This document shows, piece after piece, positions 9,480 through 18,376 of a stretch of DNA of 64,000 nucleotides. Every line of letters begins with the position of its first letter. Position 1 is the first letter of the stretch. Both the position numbers and the translations under genes were made by a program. Location of the stretch: NCBI RefSeq assembly GCF_015351235.1, contig NZ_JADKSJ010000001.1, forward strand, positions 1,505,668 to 1,569,667, given 5' to 3'. The notes under the pieces were generated by a model. That model ran no database searches. It was not told where the DNA came from and worked only from the letters and a program-made list of their open reading frames with translations. This stretch comes from Plantibacter sp. VKM Ac-2880. Its GTDB lineage: Bacteria; Actinomycetota; Actinomycetes; Actinomycetales; Microbacteriaceae.

Positions 9480-9666
9480 TGGACGACCTCCTTCGGTACG
9501 ACTGGCTCCCTCCACTCTAGGCGCGATCGGCTGCGGCGATCGCTGCCGGCTCCGTCAGCGACGAACAGCGGCCGTCAGCGCCACGTGAGCGATCGGTGAG
9601 TGCCGACGAGCACACTCGTGTCCGGGTCGCCCACCGGCGGTCCGCCACGAATCGAAAGGCATCCGC

Positions 9667-10680
9667 ATGAGCATCCGCTCCGACTGGGCGATCGAGGCCC
9701 ACGGCCTCGTGAAGACCTTCGGCGACAACCGAGCGGTCGACGGCGTCGACCTCTCCGTCAGGACCGGCACCGTCTACGGCGTCCTCGGCCCGAACGGCGC
9801 CGGGAAGACCACCACCATCAGCATGCTCGCGACCCTCCTGCGTCCCGACGCGGGCAGCGCGACCATCTTCGGCCACGACATCCAGCGCGAATCGCAGGTG
9901 GTCCGCCAGCTCATCGGCGTGACCGCGCAGTTCGCCTCGGTGGACGAGAACCTCTCCGCCACCGAGAACCTCGTCATCTTCTCCCGCCTCCTCGGCCTCG
10001 GTCGTGCCGAGGCGAAGCGCAAGAGCGCCGAACTCCTCGAGGAATTCGGGCTGAGCGAGGCGGCGGCGCGCCCGCTGAAGAAGTTCTCCGGCGGCATGCG
10101 GCGTCGGCTCGACCTCGCCGCGAGCCTCATCGCGCAGCCGCCGCTCATCTTCCTCGACGAACCGACCACCGGCCTCGACCCGCGGACGAGGGCGCAGATG
10201 TGGGACACCATCCGTCGCCTCGTGGCCACCGGGTCCACGGTGCTGCTCACGACCCAGTACCTCGACGAAGCCGACCAGTTGGCCGATCGCATCGCCGTCA
10301 TCGACCGGGGCCTCGTCGTCGCCGAGGGGACGTCCGACGAACTGAAGGCATCCGTGGGGGAGTCGTCGCTGCAACTGCGACTGGCGGATCCGGCCGACCT
10401 CGAGGACGCCCGGCGCGTCATCACCGAGGTGCTCCGGGTGGAGACGGTCGTCTCGCCCGAGGCGACCCGCATCACGGCGCCCATGCGCGACCCCGACGCC
10501 GTCACCGACCTCTTCATCACGCTCCGTGAAGCCGGGATCCGGCTCGCGGAGATGAGTGTCCAGAAGCCGACGCTCGACGAGGTCTTCCTCACCCTCACCG
10601 GACACGGCGTCGAGACCGGCGACGCCGGCGCCACGTCCGACACCGATTCCTTCGACACCGCAGAGCAGGTCCACGCATGA
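9667..10680 (+). CDS. DrrA-type daunorubicin/multidrug ABC transporter ATP-binding protein
   Basis: 337 residues. Walker A GPNGAGKTTT, signature FSGGMRRRLDLA, Walker B LIFLDEPTTGLDPR, then the C-terminal domain typical of DrrA exporters (QKPTLDEVFLTLTG). It couples ATP hydrolysis to the DrrB-like permease that follows with a 4-bp ATGA overlap. The substrate is unknown: lipophilic drugs or a lipid are usual for the family. The neighbour on the other side is a very large BTAD regulator, a common arrangement for regulated efflux or secondary-metabolite export. The 187-bp gap to divergent sdaA holds the promoters. Confidence 0.92.
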   Translation: MSIRSDWAIEAHGLVKTFGDNRAVDGVDLSVRTGTVYGVLGPNGAGKTTTISMLATLLRPDAGSATIFGHDIQRESQVVRQLIGVTAQFASVDENLSATENLVIFSRLLGLGRAEAKRKSAELLEEFGLSEAAARPLKKFSGGMRRRLDLAASLIAQPPLIFLDEPTTGLDPRTRAQMWDTIRRLVATGSTVLLTTQYLDEADQLADRIAVIDRGLVVAEGTSDELKASVGESSLQLRLADPADLEDARRVITEVLRVETVVSPEATRITAPMRDPDAVTDLFITLREAGIRLAEMSVQKPTLDEVFLTLTGHGVETGDAGATSDTDSFDTAEQVHA

Positions 10681-11492
10681 GCACGATCACCATCACCCCC
10701 GGCACGGACCGGTCCCTCCGGAACCACGTCAGCCTCTCGCAGACGGTCCGCAACTCCTTCACCATGGCGTACCGCGGTCTGTTGAAGATCAAACGGACGC
10801 CCGAGCAGCTCATCGACGTGACGGTCCAGCCGATCATCTTCACGCTGATGTTCACCTACATCTTCGGCGGCGCGATCGCCGGAGACGTGGCGAGCTACCT
10901 CCCGATCATCATCCCCGGCATCCTCGTGCAGACCGTCATCACGACCTCGGTCGTGACCGGGATCCAGCTGCGCGAGGACATGGACAAGGGCGTGTTCGAC
11001 CGGTTCAAGTCGATGCCCATCGCGCGGATCGCCCCGTTGGCGGGCGCTCTGCTCGCCGACACCGTGCGGTACACGATCGCGACCACGCTCACCTTCGCCA
11101 TGGGGTTCGTGATGGGCTACCGACCGGAAGGTGGCCTTGGCTTCGTGGTGGTCGCCGGTCTGCTCGTCATCGTCTGCGCCTGGGCCATCAGCTGGATCTT
11201 TGCGTTCTTCGGCGTCATCGCCCGGAGCGCGAGCAGCGTGCAGGGCATCTCCTTCCTGGTGCTGTTCCCGCTCACGTTCCTCTCGAACGCGTTCGTGAAC
11301 CCGGACACGATGCCGGCGTTCCTCCAGGGCTTCGTCGCCGTGAACCCGGTGTCGCACCTCGTCACCGCCGTCCGTGACCTCGCGAACACGGGCACGTTCG
11401 GCTCGGACGCCTGGCTCGCGCTCCTCGGCGCTGCGGTCATCGTCGCGGTGTTCGCGCCACTGACGGTGCGGGCGTACATGCGCCGCGCCTGA
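10677..11492 (+). CDS. ABC-2 type permease (DrrB-like)
   Basis: 271 residues with six predicted membrane helices and the ABC-2 exporter family profile: the LLKIKRTPEQLIDVTVQPIIF entry segment, FDRFKSMPIARIAPLAGALLADT coupling helix region, and FLSNAFVNPDTMPAFLQGFVAVNPVSHLV near the C-terminus. It forms the exporter with the ATPase whose stop it overlaps. It ends 20 bp from the convergent regulator gene. Confidence 0.9.
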   Translation: MSTITITPGTDRSLRNHVSLSQTVRNSFTMAYRGLLKIKRTPEQLIDVTVQPIIFTLMFTYIFGGAIAGDVASYLPIIIPGILVQTVITTSVVTGIQLREDMDKGVFDRFKSMPIARIAPLAGALLADTVRYTIATTLTFAMGFVMGYRPEGGLGFVVVAGLLVIVCAWAISWIFAFFGVIARSASSVQGISFLVLFPLTFLSNAFVNPDTMPAFLQGFVAVNPVSHLVTAVRDLANTGTFGSDAWLALLGAAVIVAVFAPLTVRAYMRRA

Positions 11493-11511
11493 GATTCGCT
11501 CCGACGGACGG

Positions 11512-14500
11512 TCAGCGCGCCGCCAGGACCCGGCTGCCCAGCAGTTCGAGCGCCCTGGCGGCGCTCTCGTCCGCGGACAGGTGCGCGACGCGTTCGGCGA
11601 TGGCCGGGTCGTCGTCGGTGCGCGGCTCGCCGTGCTCATCCGGCTCGTGCAGCCTGCGGACGAGTGACGGGATGTCCTGCCGGGACGCGAGCCCGGCGGC
11701 GAGGGCGACGAGCTCAGCGCCGACCACCCGGACCTCGTCCTCGTCTGCACGCCCGTACCAGCTGCCGAGGGCGAGGACGGTGGCGCCGAGCACGGGGCGG
11801 TCGAACCGTTCCGGCAGCAGACGGCCGAGCGCGACCGTCCGGGTCCGGATCCGGCGGGCCAGACGCCCGTGGACCTCGGTCGAGGTGGTCCCGTCGAGCA
11901 CGGCCGCAGCCAGGGCGGCGGAGGCGACGAGCGCGAACCACGGCGAGCGGCGGGACTCCCCACCGCCGAAGGCCGCGAGCGCGCGACCGTAGAGCTCGGT
12001 ACCTCGTCGGCTGTCGCCCTGGGCGCGGGCGATCTCGGCGAGGCCCGCCCAGACGATCGACTCGCGTTCGGCGATCGGTGTGAAGCCCGTGGCCGGCGTC
12101 TCATCGGCGAGGAAGCGGTCGAGCACCGCCGTCGCCGACGCGTAGTCACCCCGGCCGATGTCGCCGAGCGCGATGAGCCAGTCCAGCTGGCGGAGGTCGG
12201 CCTCCGCTCCGATCGCCTCGAGGCCGGTGGCCGCCAGTGCGGCCCAGTGGAGGGCGGACTCGGGTTCGGCGTTCTGGCTGTGCAACTGCGCCAGCATGTG
12301 GGCGCTCATCGCGGCTCCCCACACGTCGCCGATCGACACGGAGAGCTCGTTCGCCCGGAGCGCGGCCACCTCGGCGGACGCCGGATCGCCCTCGTTCTCG
12401 GCCATCTGCGCCGCGAGGAGGTTGCCGACGTTGGCGACCCGAGGGTCGGGCGAGGTCCGGAACGATCGCATGAGGTCCAGCGACCGATCGGCACGTCCGG
12501 CGGCGAGCATGAGCCCGACGAGCGCCCGCATCCGCGGGTGCTCCGTCGAGTGCACGCGTTCGACTCGTCGGAGCGCCCCGATCGCGCGGGCCGATGTCCG
12601 GACGTCCGTGGCGAGGAACGTCACCGCGATGATCGCGAACGCGACCGCCGGCGCGTCGCCGCTCACCATCCGGGGGTCCTGGCGGCGGAGGACGGCGAGG
12701 ACCGGCTCGCCGAACACGAGCACCTCCTGATGCGCGCTGCGGAAGGTCCAGAACACCGCGAGCGCGGCGAAGAGCGGACCGACGACATCCGCCCGGTCGT
12801 CGGCGAGCGCCTCACGCAGGAGGCTCACGAGGGTGTCCTGTTCGAGGGCGAGGATCGCGAAGGCCTCCAGTTGCTCAGCTCCATGCATGCGCGGCTGCAT
12901 CGCGTCGGCGAAGGTGACCGCCCACCGCCGCATGGCGTCGACGACCTCCGATTCCTCGCCGGCGTCCTGCATCGCGATCATCCCGAACTCGCGGACCGTC
13001 TCGAGCATCCGGAATCGGAGCGATCCGGTCGCCGGGTCGTCCCGGACGGTGAGGAGCGACTGTCCGACGAGCGCGTCGAGGGCGTCGGCGACGTCGTCGA
13101 CCTCCGGGGCGACGGCGCCGGCCGCGTCGATGCCGAAGCCGTCGGGGAAACGCGACATGCGGCGCAGCACCGTCCGCTCACGCTCGCCGAGGAGGTTCCA
13201 GCTCCACTCGATGACCGCTTGGAGGGTCTGGTGGCGCTCGGGGGCGCTGCGGGAGCCGGTGGTGAGCAGCGCGAAACGGTTTCCGAGCCGCCGTTCCACC
13301 TCTTCCACCGACATGGACCGGGTCCGTGCCGCGGCCAGCTCGATCGCCAGGGGGAGTCCGTCCAGAGCGGCGCACAGTCGTGCCGCCGTCTCGAGGGGGA
13401 TGTGGATGCCAGGGCGGGCTGCTCGCGCGCGCTCGACGAACAGGCGCACCGCCGGGCCGGCTTCGTCCGGGTCGTCACCGTCGGCGCGGCCGGCACCGAG
13501 CGGTTCGAGCTGGTAGACGTGCTCGGCCGTGATCGACAGCGGGCTGCGGCTGGTCGCGAGGACCCGGAGTCCGGTCGTCCAGTCGAGGACGTCGGCGACC
13601 CACCGGGCCGCTGCGTCCACGAGGTGCTCGCAGTTGTCCATGACGAGCAGCGTGGGACGTTCGGACAGCCGCGCCACGATGCGCTCGTGCAGGTCCACGG
13701 GCAGGGCGGTGAATGCTTCGCCGAGGCGTCGGGAACCGGTGACGTCCCGGATGCCGAGCGCGGTGGCCACCGCGAGCGGGAGGTCCTCCGCATCCCGGAT
13801 GCTCGCGAGCTCCACGAAGACGACACCCGGTGTGGACGCTGACGCACGGCGGGCGACCTCCTGGGCCAGGCGGGTCTTGCCGAGGCCCCCCGGGCCGAGG
13901 ATCGTCGTCATGCGCACCTCGGCGACTAGCTCCCGGATCGACTCGAGGTCCGTCTCCCGTCCGATGAGCTCGTTCGGCGGCGTGCGGAGCCCCAGGACGA
14001 GGCGGTCGGCGCGTTCCCGAGGCGGGGGCGACGATGCGTCGCTGTCGGCCTGCGTCGCCGCCTGATCGGCGTCCTTCTGCAGCAGGGAGGTGTGGGCGGC
14101 GACGAGGGCGCTCGCCGGATCCGCCCCGAGCTGGTCCCGCAGATTGCGGCGGTGGTCCGCGAACAGGCGCATCGCATCGGCGCGCCGGCCGCACTGCGCG
14201 TACGCGTTGAAGAGCATCAGCTGCGTCGCGTCATCGAGCGGTGCGGCTGCGGCGAGTGACTCCAGGTCGCTGATCACGGCGACACCCTCGCCCAGATCGA
14301 TGCGGCTCTGCGCCCTGACCCGGCGCAGCTCGTCCTGGAGTCGCGCCCCGCGGCCGGAGAGCTCCTCGGCGAGCGGCGGGTCGAGCTCGGCGCCGGGGTC
14401 ACCGGTCCAGAGCCGCAAGGCCTCCTGCGCGAGCTCCGAGGCGGTGCGCGGGTCGCCGCCTCGCACCGCCGTCGACGCGGCGTCCGCGAGGGTGGAGGCG

Positions 14501-14811
14501 GCGCCGAGGTCGACGTCGTCCGCGACGGCCGTGAGCCGGTAGCCGGCGGCCGACGACTCGATGAGTCCTGGCACGGCGACGGCTCGCACCCGGGACACGA
14601 GGGTCTGCAGGGCCGCCTTCGCGCCGACCGGTGGGGCGTCGTCCCAGAGTGCATCGATGAGGGCCGTGGCGGACACGGACCGTCCGTCCGCGAGGGCGAG
14701 TGCAGCGACGAGGGCTTTGGCGCGGCGTCCACCCGGTTCGACCAGCTCACCGGCGCGCCCCTCGATGCGGACGGGACCGAGCACGGTCACTCGAGGCGTG
14801 GACGCGGGCAC
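11512..14811 (-). CDS. Large AfsR/SARP-like regulator: winged helix, BTAD, NB-ARC-type ATPase and TPR
   Basis: 1,099 residues. Order: OmpR-type winged helix (about 5-95; LGPVRIEG, RRAKALVAALAL, ALIDALWDDAPP), BTAD helical domain (about 100-245), a STAND ATPase with Walker A ILGPGGLGKTR near 305 and Walker B LLVMDNCEHL near 390, then a long helical TPR-like region to the C-terminus. Such proteins act as multidomain transcription switches. It is convergent with the DrrAB exporter, its probable target, but this is only inferred from position. The GTG at 14811 has no ribosome site; a TATGCT -10 box ends six bases upstream, suggesting a leaderless message. Confidence 0.88.
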   Translation of the reverse strand: MPASTPRVTVLGPVRIEGRAGELVEPGGRRAKALVAALALADGRSVSATALIDALWDDAPPVGAKAALQTLVSRVRAVAVPGLIESSAAGYRLTAVADDVDLGAASTLADAASTAVRGGDPRTASELAQEALRLWTGDPGAELDPPLAEELSGRGARLQDELRRVRAQSRIDLGEGVAVISDLESLAAAAPLDDATQLMLFNAYAQCGRRADAMRLFADHRRNLRDQLGADPASALVAAHTSLLQKDADQAATQADSDASSPPPRERADRLVLGLRTPPNELIGRETDLESIRELVAEVRMTTILGPGGLGKTRLAQEVARRASASTPGVVFVELASIRDAEDLPLAVATALGIRDVTGSRRLGEAFTALPVDLHERIVARLSERPTLLVMDNCEHLVDAAARWVADVLDWTTGLRVLATSRSPLSITAEHVYQLEPLGAGRADGDDPDEAGPAVRLFVERARAARPGIHIPLETAARLCAALDGLPLAIELAAARTRSMSVEEVERRLGNRFALLTTGSRSAPERHQTLQAVIEWSWNLLGERERTVLRRMSRFPDGFGIDAAGAVAPEVDDVADALDALVGQSLLTVRDDPATGSLRFRMLETVREFGMIAMQDAGEESEVVDAMRRWAVTFADAMQPRMHGAEQLEAFAILALEQDTLVSLLREALADDRADVVGPLFAALAVFWTFRSAHQEVLVFGEPVLAVLRRQDPRMVSGDAPAVAFAIIAVTFLATDVRTSARAIGALRRVERVHSTEHPRMRALVGLMLAAGRADRSLDLMRSFRTSPDPRVANVGNLLAAQMAENEGDPASAEVAALRANELSVSIGDVWGAAMSAHMLAQLHSQNAEPESALHWAALAATGLEAIGAEADLRQLDWLIALGDIGRGDYASATAVLDRFLADETPATGFTPIAERESIVWAGLAEIARAQGDSRRGTELYGRALAAFGGGESRRSPWFALVASAALAAAVLDGTTSTEVHGRLARRIRTRTVALGRLLPERFDRPVLGATVLALGSWYGRADEDEVRVVGAELVALAAGLASRQDIPSLVRRLHEPDEHGEPRTDDDPAIAERVAHLSADESAARALELLGSRVLAAR

Positions 14812-14817
14812 CTGTCG

Positions 14818-14823
14818 AGCATA
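14818..14823 (-). promoter_or_regulatory. -10 box TATGCT, leaderless arrangement
   Basis: On the minus strand TATGCT is followed by six bases and then the GTG of the BTAD regulator. This supports the chosen start and a leaderless transcript. Confidence 0.5.
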
Positions 14824-14840
14824 CCCAGCGGGTGGTGCGG

Positions 14841-15521
14841 CTACCGCAGGGTCTTGCGGGAGGTGATCTGCCCGGTGTCGAAGCCCAGCAAGTGGAGGCC
14901 TCCGTGGAAGCGGGCGTGCTCGACCTTGATGCAGCGGTCCATCACGACGTTCAGGCCCTTCGACTCGCCGTACTCGGCTGCCTCCTGGTTCCAGATGCCG
15001 AGCTGGACCCAGACGGTGGGAGCGCCGACGGCGACGACCTCGTCGATGACCTGCGGGATGTCGCTCGCCTTTCGGAACACGTCGACGATGTCGGGGACCT
15101 CGGGGAGCGACGCGAGGTCGGGGTACGCGGGCTGCCCGAGGATCTCGGTCGCGTTCGGGTTGACGAAGTAGATGCGGAAGTCGCTCGACTGCTGCAGGTA
15201 GGTGCCCACGAAGTACGAGGAGCGCGCGGGGTTGGGGGAGGCGCCCACGATCGCGACGGAGGTCGCTTCACGGAGCAGCTTGAGGCGGGCCTTGGCGTCC
15301 GGGCCGACCCAGGTGCGCTGGGACCGCAGGAGCTTCGCGAGGGGTGAGGTCGCCGGCAGCGAGCAGGTGAGCCCGTTGGTGAGTCGGACGGTCTCCGTCG
15401 CGTCCTGATCGGTCACTGCATCCTCCTGGCCGGTCACGGTCGCCCCCTGATCGCTCACCGTCGCCCGCTGATCGGTCTCCGTCGCGTCCTGATCGGTCAC
15501 TGAGCTTGTCGAAGTGCTCAT
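14841..15521 (-). CDS. CoA-binding (YccU-type Rossmann) protein with repetitive N-terminal extension
   Basis: 226 residues. The body (about 45-226) is a CoA_binding Rossmann domain: SVAIVGASPNPARSSYFVGTYL, IYFVNPNATEILGQPAYPDLASLPEVPDIVDVF and CIKVEHARFHGG. The first 43 residues are a low-complexity string of TDQxAT-like heptads encoded by five tandem 21-bp units. The ATG at 15521 has a strong AAGGAG seven bases upstream inside the end of metY, so this extension is probably translated, although each repeat also offers in-frame GTG starts. It follows metY by four bases, a pairing common in actinobacteria, suggesting a role in methionine/sulfur metabolism that remains undefined. Confidence 0.85.
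   Translation of the reverse strand: MSTSTSSVTDQDATETDQRATVSDQGATVTGQEDAVTDQDATETVRLTNGLTCSLPATSPLAKLLRSQRTWVGPDAKARLKLLREATSVAIVGASPNPARSSYFVGTYLQQSSDFRIYFVNPNATEILGQPAYPDLASLPEVPDIVDVFRKASDIPQVIDEVVAVGAPTVWVQLGIWNQEAAEYGESKGLNVVMDRCIKVEHARFHGGLHLLGFDTGQITSRKTLR
15396..15500 (-). repeat. Five tandem 21-bp repeats inside the CoA-binding gene
   Basis: Units run from 15500 down to 15396; units 1 and 5 are identical over 21 bases and the others differ at several positions. Each encodes a heptad of the form (V/T)(T/S)(D/G)Q-x-(A/D)-(T/A). Multiples of three keep the frame open. Confidence 0.9.
15494..15514 (+). repeat. Copy of the dispersed CTGAGCCTGTCGAAG element at a start codon
   Basis: The segment differs at two of 21 positions from the copies at 44074-44130. 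Here it lies within the first codons of the CoA-binding gene (minus strand) and abuts the 21-bp tandem array. Confidence 0.6.
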
Positions 15522-15525
15522 CCCG

Positions 15526-16815
15526 TTACTCCTTCACCGCTGCCGCGAGGGCCTGGTCGAGGTCGTAGATGATGTCGTCCGGGTCCTCGATGCCGACGCT
15601 CAGTCGGACGATGCCGGGCAGCACACCCGCATCGACGAGCTGCTGGTCGGAGAGCTGGGCGTGCGTGGTCGACGCCGGGTGGATGATGAGGGTCTTCGCG
15701 TCGCCGATGTTCGCCAGGTGGCTCGCGAGGTCGACGGACTCGATGAGCTTCTGGCCGACCTGGCGACCACCCTTCACCTCGAAGCTGAAGACCGAGCCCG
15801 GCCCCTTCGGCAGGTACTTGTTCGCCCGCTCGTGGTGCGAGTGGGCCGGCAGGCCGGCCCAGTTGACGGCGGCGATGCGCGGGTCGGCGTCCAGCCACTC
15901 GGCCACGATCCGCGCGTTGTCGACATGCGCCTGGATGCGGAACGGCAGCGTCTCGACGCCCTGCGCGAGCAGGAATGCCGAGTGCGGGGCGAGCGCCGGA
16001 CCGATGTCGCGCAACTGCTCCGCGCGGAGGCGGGTGAGGAAGGCGTACTCGCCGAAGTTCCCCGACCACTGCAGCCCGCCGTAACTCGGCACCGGCTGCC
16101 CGAAGAGCGGGAACTTGTCGGAGTCCCAGTCGAACCGGCCGCTCTCGACGACGACGCCACCGAGGGTCGTGCCGTGCCCGCCGAGGAACTTGGTGGCGGA
16201 GTGCGTGACGATGTCGGCACCCCACTCGATCGGCCGGTTGAGGTAGGGCGTGGCGATCGTGGAGTCGATGATGAGCGGGATGCCGTGGGCGTGGGCGACG
16301 TCGGCCAAACCCTCGATGTCGGCGATCTCGCCGGACGGGTTCGCGACCGTCTCGGCGAAGACGAGCTTCGTGTTCTCCTGGATCGCGGCGGCGTAGTCGG
16401 CCGCGTCGGAGGACTGCACGAACGTGGTCTCGATACCGAAGCGCCGGAGGGTGACGTCGAGCTGCGTGATCGACCCGCCGTAGAGGTTGGCCGAGGCGAC
16501 GATGTGGTCGCCCTGCCCGGCGAGGGAGGCGAAGGTGATGTACTGCGCGGCGAGACCGGAAGCCGTCGCGACGGCGCCGAGACCGCCTTCGAGGCTCGCG
16601 ATGCGCTCCTCGAAGCTCGCGACCGTCGGGTTCGCGAGACGGGAGTAGATGTTGCCGTACTTCTGCAGGGCGAAGCGCGCGGCGGCGTCGGCGGTGTCGT
16701 CGAAGACGAAGGCGCTCGACTGGTAGATGGGCAGCGCGCGGGCGCCGGTCACCTGGTCGGGGATGTTGCCCGCGTGGATCGCACGCGTGCGGAAGCCATA
16801 CTCACGATCTGCCAT
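15526..16815 (-). CDS. metY: O-acetylhomoserine (thiol)-lyase / bifunctional OAH/OAS sulfhydrylase
   Basis: 429 residues, PLP-dependent Cys/Met-metabolism family; makes homocysteine directly from O-acetylhomoserine and sulfide. Visible motifs are [27 protein letters not shown], the PLP-binding lysine in [13 protein letters not shown] (about residue 210), and [14 protein letters not shown] at the C-terminus. The length fits MetY rather than the shorter MetB/MetC (about 380-400). A CoA-binding protein gene follows four bases later. metX is not in the window. The 185-bp upstream gap is shared with the oppositely oriented guanidine riboswitch; I see no SAM riboswitch in it. Confidence 0.93.
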   Translation of the reverse strand: MADREYGFRTRAIHAGNIPDQVTGARALPIYQSSAFVFDDTADAAARFALQKYGNIYSRLANPTVASFEERIASLEGGLGAVATASGLAAQYITFASLAGQGDHIVASANLYGGSITQLDVTLRRFGIETTFVQSSDAADYAAAIQENTKLVFAETVANPSGEIADIEGLADVAHAHGIPLIIDSTIATPYLNRPIEWGADIVTHSATKFLGGHGTTLGGVVVESGRFDWDSDKFPLFGQPVPSYGGLQWSGNFGEYAFLTRLRAEQLRDIGPALAPHSAFLLAQGVETLPFRIQAHVDNARIVAEWLDADPRIAAVNWAGLPAHSHHERANKYLPKGPGSVFSFEVKGGRQVGQKLIESVDLASHLANIGDAKTLIIHPASTTHAQLSDQQLVDAGVLPGIVRLSVGIEDPDDIIYDLDQALAAAVKE

Positions 16816-16942
16816 GCGTTCACGCTACCCGAGCACCACGCGCGGCTCGGCCCTGCTGCAACAGAAGGACGCATTGCGCGTACTGCCCAGCGCCTGCCCA
16901 GGCCGGACGCGTATCGTGAAGGGCACAGCCCCGTCGGGGTTG

Positions 16943-16978
16943 CCGGACGAGGGCGCAGTACCCGGAACGCGACAAGAC
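16943..16978 (+). ncRNA. Guanidine-III (ykkC-III) riboswitch
   Basis: CCGGACGAGG, then a short GC loop, GUACCCGG, and GACAAGAC, in the order and spacing of the ykkC-III/guanidine-III consensus. It lies directly upstream of a Gdx-type SMR exporter, the expected target. The P1 arms CCGG/CCGG are intact. The 3' strand that normally pairs with the loop as a pseudoknot is a weak match here. Binding of guanidinium is expected to expose the ribosome site GAGGAG at 16987-16992 and switch the exporter on. Confidence 0.85.
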
Positions 16979-17000
16979 TGACCACCGAGGAGTGATCGTC

Positions 17001-17324
17001 ATGTCATGGATCGTGCTCATCGCATCGGGTGTCCTGGAGGCCGTCTGGGCCACCGCGCTCGGCAAGTCCGAGGGCTTCACGAAGCTCTGGCCCACCGTCA
17101 CCTTCGGTGTGGCGCTCGTCCTGAGCATGGCGGGTCTGGCCTGGGCCATGCGCGACATCCAGGTCGGCACCGCCTACGCGGTGTGGGTCGGGATCGGTGC
17201 CGCGCTCACCGTCGGCTACGCCATGGTCTTCGGCGGCGAGGAGCTGTCCGTCGTCAAGGTGCTGCTCATCCTCGGGCTCATCGGTTGCGTCATCGGCCTG
17301 AAGCTCGTGGGCGGAGAACACTAA
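17001..17324 (+). CDS. gdx: Guanidinium exporter, small multidrug resistance family (Gdx/SugE)
   Basis: 107 residues, four membrane helices; dimeric H+-coupled antiporter exporting guanidinium. The Gdx pattern is clear: glutamate in GVLEAVWATALGKSEGFTKLWPT (essential Glu about residue 13), helix 2 to 3 with TAYAVWVGIGAALTV, and GLIGCVIGLKLV at the end. The ATG at 17001 is chosen because GAGGAG is centred eight bases upstream; an in-frame GTG at 16992 would overlap that ribosome site. The guanidine-III riboswitch lies just upstream, and the combination makes the guanidinium assignment much firmer than SMR homology alone. Confidence 0.93.
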   Translation: MSWIVLIASGVLEAVWATALGKSEGFTKLWPTVTFGVALVLSMAGLAWAMRDIQVGTAYAVWVGIGAALTVGYAMVFGGEELSVVKVLLILGLIGCVIGLKLVGGEH

Positions 17325-17352
17325 CCCGGGCAGCTCGGCGAGCCGCATGGCC

Positions 17353-18363
17353 TCAGGACAGGTGCACCGCTCCGAGCGCCAGGACGGCGATCAGGAGCCA
17401 GGATCCGAGCCCGACGACGAGCGCGCGCCACCCGGTGGTGACGAGCGTCCGCACCCGGATCGCCGCGCCGAGCGCGAACAGCGCCATCGCCAGCAGTGCG
17501 GTCTGCGCGGCGTCCGCGACGTCCAGCACGACCTCGGGCACCGGGAGGAGTGTGCGGATGAGGACGGCCGCGATGAAGCCGGCGACGAACAGCGGGACGA
17601 TCGGCGGTCGGGCGGTCGCGGTCCCGTCCGCCCCACCGCCGGCTCCGACCGACACGGTCTCGAGTCGGCGGCGTTCGATCGTCGCGGCGGCGGCGACCAT
17701 GGGCGCGAGCAGGACGACGCGGGTGAGCTTGACGACCACCGCGACGGCGAGCGCGCTCGTCCCGGCGATCTGTGCGGTCGCGACCACCTGGCCGACGTCG
17801 TGCACGCTCGCGCCCACCCAGTGGCCGAACTGCTCGTCGGTGAGGCCCAACGGCCCGCGGAGCGCGGGGAGGACGAAGATCGCGAGCGTGCCGCAGAGGG
17901 TGACGAGCGCGATCGGGGTGGCCTGTTCCTCGTCCTTCGCCTTCACGACACCGCTCATCGCACCGATCGCCGAGGCGCCGCAGATGGAGAAGCCGGTCGC
18001 GATGAGCAACGGCTCCGGGCCGGCGAGACCGATCGCCTTGCCGAGCCAGAGCGTGGTGAAGAAGGTGATGACGACGATGGCGACGGTGGTCGCCAGGGTC
18101 ACCCAGCCGAGTCCGGCGATGTCGACGAGGCTGAGCTTCAGCCCCAGCAGCACGATCCCGATCCGCATGAACCGCTTCGCGCTGAGTCCGAGTCCCGGCT
18201 TGAGCACGCCGCCCGCGAGCCGTTGGAAGGCCGGCAGCTGGCCTGTGACCATCCCGAGCAGGACGCTCGCGGTGAGGAGCGGCACGACCGGTACGAGCGT
18301 GTGCAGCCCGAGAGCGAGCAGCGCCGCCCCACCGGCGACGAGGACACCGGGGAGGGCCTTCAC
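17353..18363 (-). CDS. YeiH-type putative sulfate exporter family permease (UPF0324)
   Basis: 336 residues, about ten hydrophobic helices. Family motifs include GLGLSAKRFMRIGIVLLGLKLSL, TGFSICGASAIGAMSGVVKAKDEEQATPIALVTLCGTLAIFVLP and HWVGASVHDVGQVVATAQIAG. The substrate is not established; 'sulfate exporter' is a database family name. The GTG at 18363 is preferred because the longer frame (from 18462) overlaps the upstream mannosyltransferase by 86 bases and adds a non-homologous, proline- and glycine-rich stretch. It begins 13 bases after that gene's stop, so both are probably one operon. Confidence 0.83.
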   Translation of the reverse strand: MKALPGVLVAGGAALLALGLHTLVPVVPLLTASVLLGMVTGQLPAFQRLAGGVLKPGLGLSAKRFMRIGIVLLGLKLSLVDIAGLGWVTLATTVAIVVITFFTTLWLGKAIGLAGPEPLLIATGFSICGASAIGAMSGVVKAKDEEQATPIALVTLCGTLAIFVLPALRGPLGLTDEQFGHWVGASVHDVGQVVATAQIAGTSALAVAVVVKLTRVVLLAPMVAAAATIERRRLETVSVGAGGGADGTATARPPIVPLFVAGFIAAVLIRTLLPVPEVVLDVADAAQTALLAMALFALGAAIRVRTLVTTGWRALVVGLGSWLLIAVLALGAVHLS

Positions 18364-18376
18364 GACCGACCGCCCG

